Both the position numbers and the translations under genes were made by a program. Shown here in pieces: positions 61,301-64,000 of a DNA stretch of 64,000 nucleotides; position 1 is the stretch's first letter, and each line of letters begins with the position of its first letter. The notes under the pieces were generated by a model. The model was not told the origin of the DNA. It did no database searches and worked only from the letters and a program-made list of their open reading frames with translations. Location of the stretch: NCBI GenBank assembly GCA_964007475.1, contig OZ023273.1, positions 17,559,922-17,623,921 on the forward strand. Reading direction: 5' to 3'. Source of the stretch: Hybos culiciformis (taxonomy: Eukaryota; Arthropoda; Insecta; Diptera; Hybotidae).

Positions 61301-62633
61301 AAGGGAACTTAAAAAAAATTATATCAAATTATGAATATTAATTTTAGAAATTTGCCACATATGTTTTGTTTGCAAAAACCAACAGAAGGTTAATGCTGCT
61401 ATTAATTTAATGTGTGTGCATTTTATTTCGCCTCTTTGGTATTAATCTTTTACAAGAAAAATTGAGCTTTTTATTTTGTATTTAACGTCATCAGCGCACG
61501 AACCTTGAATATGGTGAAAATATAATCTTCATCGTCATTAACTATATATGTTAAGTTTTAAAGCACTCAAATGAAATTTGTCAAAATTATATTAAACGAG
61601 CATTATTATGTTGTATACGCTTATATTAAAAGGAGACATTAAAAAATATAATTAATTTTCTTTTGTTTTAGGTATTAAAGGTATACTTTTACAAATCTGA
61701 ACTAATCTAGCTAAAAGTAGAGAAAATTATACTGAGGTTAAGCTTAAGTTTTAGCTTAAAAATTATTACTAAGGCCTCGATTTCAATACACCTATCCCCC
61801 GTTTAACACAGTACTCGTTTAACACGTTTTCGATCTTTCGGTTTTTATTCATAGTTAATATTTTTTTATTTATATGAATTACATATTTTTTTGTTTTTAT
61901 TAAGAAGATATTTTTAAGCATATTTTTTATTTTAGAAATAAATTGAATAATTTTTATGTTTCTATGATTAAATTGGTATTATTATATTTTATTAAATATA
62001 TTATTATATTATATTTTATTAAATATACTCGTAACTCGTATTTTGTATGAAATAAATGACTGATTTTTCGCTTTACACGGTTTTCTTATATAAAAATTAA
62101 TTTTTCGAGTTGCACGGTTTTATGAAGAACGTATCTCCCGTGTAAAACGAGGGATAGGTGTATAATAATCTTTAGATATATAAGAAAAACTTTGAATCAT
62201 TTGAAAAATTATTTTTCAGTAAATTGTTTCCTCTCATTTTAAAAAGCAAAATTATTTAGACTGCCAAAAATATATTTTTTTATGTACATTATATATGCTT
62301 TGAAAAGATTTCAGTTAACATTGTGGATCAGACACCAATAAATAATAATTTTACATCAAAAATACGTGGTTTTTATAAGTTGTTTCAGTTTAATTAAATT
62401 TAATTAAATTATTAAAAATTTTTTTGATACTACAATTAGAGTGTTAAATATACTAAACATTGCAATAAAATTATTCCAACTAATTATAGAAAGTGACATT
62501 TAACCATTATTAATTTGAAACATTTTATTTGATGAAAATTCGAAAAAACAAATTCCCTTCAATTCAATTTATTTTTAAATTAAATTATAATTTTTGATAA
62601 TAATTTACCTAATAACGTGATATAATTAAACAT
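57706..62633 (-). CDS. CPAP1-type cuticle protein with one peritrophin-A chitin-binding domain, complete, 4 exons
   Basis: Joined exons on the minus strand are 62633-62609, 59016-58985, 58929-58599 and 58367-57706. The total is 1050 nt, or 349 aa plus TAA, with phases 1, 0 and 1 all matching. The first two micro-exons build a signal peptide of about 20 residues, so the mature chain starts near QKGYAYPRP. Residues 21-130 are Pro/Gly/Thr-rich low complexity. Residues 157-210 form a type-2 chitin-binding (peritrophin-A) domain with Cys 157, 173, 179, 189, 202 and 210 (spacing 15-5-9-12-7) and aromatic residues including YYSD and CVWW. The tail from about 220 is again Pro/Gly/Thr-rich and ends LPPRRA. 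One domain with a signal peptide is the layout of insect CPAP1 proteins, which are secreted by epithelia and bind chitin in cuticle. Which CPAP1 member it is cannot be told here. The remote first exon is the least certain part. Confidence 0.85.
58599..58929 (-). CDS. CPAP1-type gene exon 3: Pro/Gly-rich linker
   Basis: The acceptor is TTTTATTAG and the donor G|GTAATT. It is 331 bp and open in one frame, encoding QKGYAYPRPDGG and then a Pro/Gly/Thr-rich stretch ending GGQYE. Its GC content is far above the surroundings, as expected for a repetitive proline/glycine codon run. Confidence 0.88.
58985..59016 (-). CDS. CPAP1-type gene exon 2 (32-bp micro-exon)
   Basis: A strong polypyrimidine tract ending TTATTTCAG precedes 59016, and GTAAGT follows 58985. 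In phase 1 it reads LISAGCHLCL, the core of the signal peptide. Without the upstream exon this frame has no ATG: an upstream in-frame TAA blocks extension, and the local ATG is in another frame. Confidence 0.8.
59017..62608 (-). other. Intron 1 of the CPAP1-type gene (3.6 kb)
   Basis: AT-rich, with the pogo-type MITE near its 5' (right) end. No other feature seen. Introns 2 (55 bp, 58930-58984) and 3 (231 bp, 58368-58598) are ordinary. Confidence 0.65.
61789..62160. mobile_element. Pogo/Tigger-type MITE (372 bp)
   Basis: The inverted termini CACCTATCCC are flanked by TA (61787-61788 and 62161-62162). The arms continue as related CCGTTTAACAC and TCGTTTTACAC, and further variants (GTTTAACACG, CTTTACACGG, GTTGCACGG) lie inside, like the subterminal repeats of Tigger elements. 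There is no ORF. It sits in intron 1 of the CPAP1-type gene, and its ends differ from those of the element at 31993-35796. Confidence 0.82.
62609..62633 (-). CDS. CPAP1-type gene exon 1 (25-bp coding micro-exon)
   Basis: ATG plus seven codons plus one base, ending at a G|GTAAAT donor (62608). It was chosen because exon 2 lacks an ATG in its own frame. This is the nearest upstream ATG with a phase-1 donor I found, and joined to exon 2 it gives an uninterrupted hydrophobic signal sequence. Just upstream (62700-62830) lies a T/A homopolymer-rich block like those before the other two first exons. Confidence 0.65.
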
Positions 62634-64000
62634 TTTTTTAAATTATTATTAAATTTATTATTTCACAAAAAGAAAAACAAATTTTAATGTTAAATGTTTT
62701 TCCAAAATTTTGAAAATTATTAATTGTTTTTTTTTTTTTCTTTTTTTCTTTTAATTTCCCAGAGTATTTTATTTTTCTTCTTCTTTTTTTAACTTTAAAT
62801 TGTTAAACCGTCAAAAAAAAAAAACAAAATCTCGCTTATTCAAAAATTTATGCTCTTATATATAAGTTAAATGCTAAAAGTTTAATTCAAGACTAATATA
62901 CAATAATTTTTTTGCACTACTATTTATATTACAAAAGTATACATGAAAAAATTCTTTTAAAATATAAAGTTTTATTTTTGTGTTTCATATAAAATAACAA
63001 TAATACAAAAAAAAATTAATTTTTTTTTATGTAGGTATAATAGTTACCTTAATGTATTGTATATAAATTTTAAAAGTTTTTGCATTTTAAGTGAAACGAA
63101 AAGAAAAACTTTATGAAAAGAAGAGAATTAAATATCCCACTTTAGAAAAATAATAACGTTCTTATAATAAAACTTTTATTCCTTTGCAGAATTCTTACCC
63201 TTTCCAAAAAAAAAAAAATTTTTTTATTATGTTTGTTTTGCTTTTGAAATTTTCTCGGTCTAAAAATGACAAATAATAAAATTTAATAGAATTAAATATC
63301 TAAAAGTGCATAATGGAAGATTTAAATTAAATGCCTTTTTTTTGAATCTTTGAAACAATAACGAGATATTTATTTTATTAAAAAAAATATTATAATTAAT
63401 TGTCAAGTTGAATGTCAAACTTTTAAATTGCAGAAAAAATGGTTCTTGGTGTTTTCAAAAGTTTTATTTTTGCCTGGGGTTTAACTCTTGAGATTTAATA
63501 GTGTTTAAAATTGAATTGTTTAAAAAATTTAATAAAATTTATATCTAAAATCTCTAAAGAATTAATTCGAACCAAATTTAAGCCTACGTTTATAAAAATA
63601 AATAACTTCCATAAGTATTCGAACATCCTAATCTGCGATCTTCATTTAAGCTTATCTTTTTATTATCCATAATTTTTTGCATTTGGAAAAGGATTGAAAT
63701 ATTTGGATTGGGGGACAAGTTCAGTTTAATTTTAGTTTAGCGTTAGGTTTTGACTTAAATTAATAACTTTTTTATAATACATAATAGTATCATTTTTATT
63801 TATTTTTAGTGTCTCTAACTATTTTGTTCAAGGACTTGTATAATTTAAGTTGCATTATATTTAAAAAGCATTAGCTTTTTTTAACATTAAAAGAAAAATT
63901 AACTTCTTCTTATTTATTTATAAAATGATCTGATTTAAAATAAGTATGATTTTAACAAAAAAAATATCATTTACAAATCACGAAATCTATAGTTAAAACC
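62634..64000. other. Upstream region of the CPAP1-type gene
   Basis: Poly-T/A runs at 62700-62830 directly upstream of the first exon are the likely 5' UTR/promoter area. The remainder to the window edge is AT-rich without a supported gene. Confidence 0.4.

Noticed and set aside
1..64000. CRISPR arrays, bacterial operons, rRNA, prophage
   Set aside because: No regularly spaced repeats or prokaryotic gene organisation; the sequence is clearly from a eukaryote nucleus.

Overview
This window is nuclear DNA from an insect. It is extremely AT-rich (roughly 80% by eye) and full of A/T homopolymers. Its genes are spliced, with GT-AG introns. They encode an arthropod neuropeptide precursor and a one-domain chitin-binding cuticle protein. 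The interspersed repeats are insect types: an env-bearing gypsy-like errantivirus, a pogo/Tigger relative and a hAT MITE. The order is probably but not certainly Diptera. Everything was read by eye from sequence, and no database was searched.

Layout: three host genes lie on the minus strand. (1) A 63-bp first coding exon with a signal peptide sits at 9737-9799; the rest of that gene was not found and probably lies left of the window. (2) A complete four-exon gene (46649 to 18678, 198 aa) encodes a prohormone-4 / IDLSRF-like neuropeptide precursor: signal peptide, [15 protein letters not shown] peptide, LDL-receptor class A domain, KR site and a conserved C-terminal domain. Its first intron is 26.7 kb. 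(3) A complete four-exon gene (62633 to 57706, 349 aa) encodes a secreted Pro/Gly-rich protein with one peritrophin-A chitin-binding domain (CPAP1 type). Its exons of 25 and 32 bp are too short for ORF calling; splice phase ties them together.

Intron 1 of the neuropeptide gene holds most of the mobile DNA. A 7.9-kb errantivirus (22723-30663, same strand as the gene) has 4-bp target duplications, a tRNA-Lys primer site, a polypurine tract, gag, pol and env. Its gag has one in-frame stop. Pol appears to be made by -1 frameshifting at a U UUU UUA site followed by a strong hairpin. Env is split by a 5.3-kb intron whose small first exon lies in the leader. A 3.8-kb pogo/Tigger-like transposon (31993-35796) keeps a CENP-B-type DNA-binding domain but no visible DDE core, and it carries a nested 1.2-kb non-coding LTR element with a tRNA-Trp-type primer site.

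Smaller elements include a hAT MITE just downstream of the neuropeptide gene, a Mutator-like MITE next to the errantivirus, a pogo-type MITE in the cuticle gene's first intron, two fold-back elements, several tandem repeats and a 200-N assembly gap. The remaining long stretches are AT-rich introns or intergenic DNA with no gene I can support. I found no previously undescribed system. The most informative items are the errantivirus expression signals, the nested transposons and the micro-exon gene structures.
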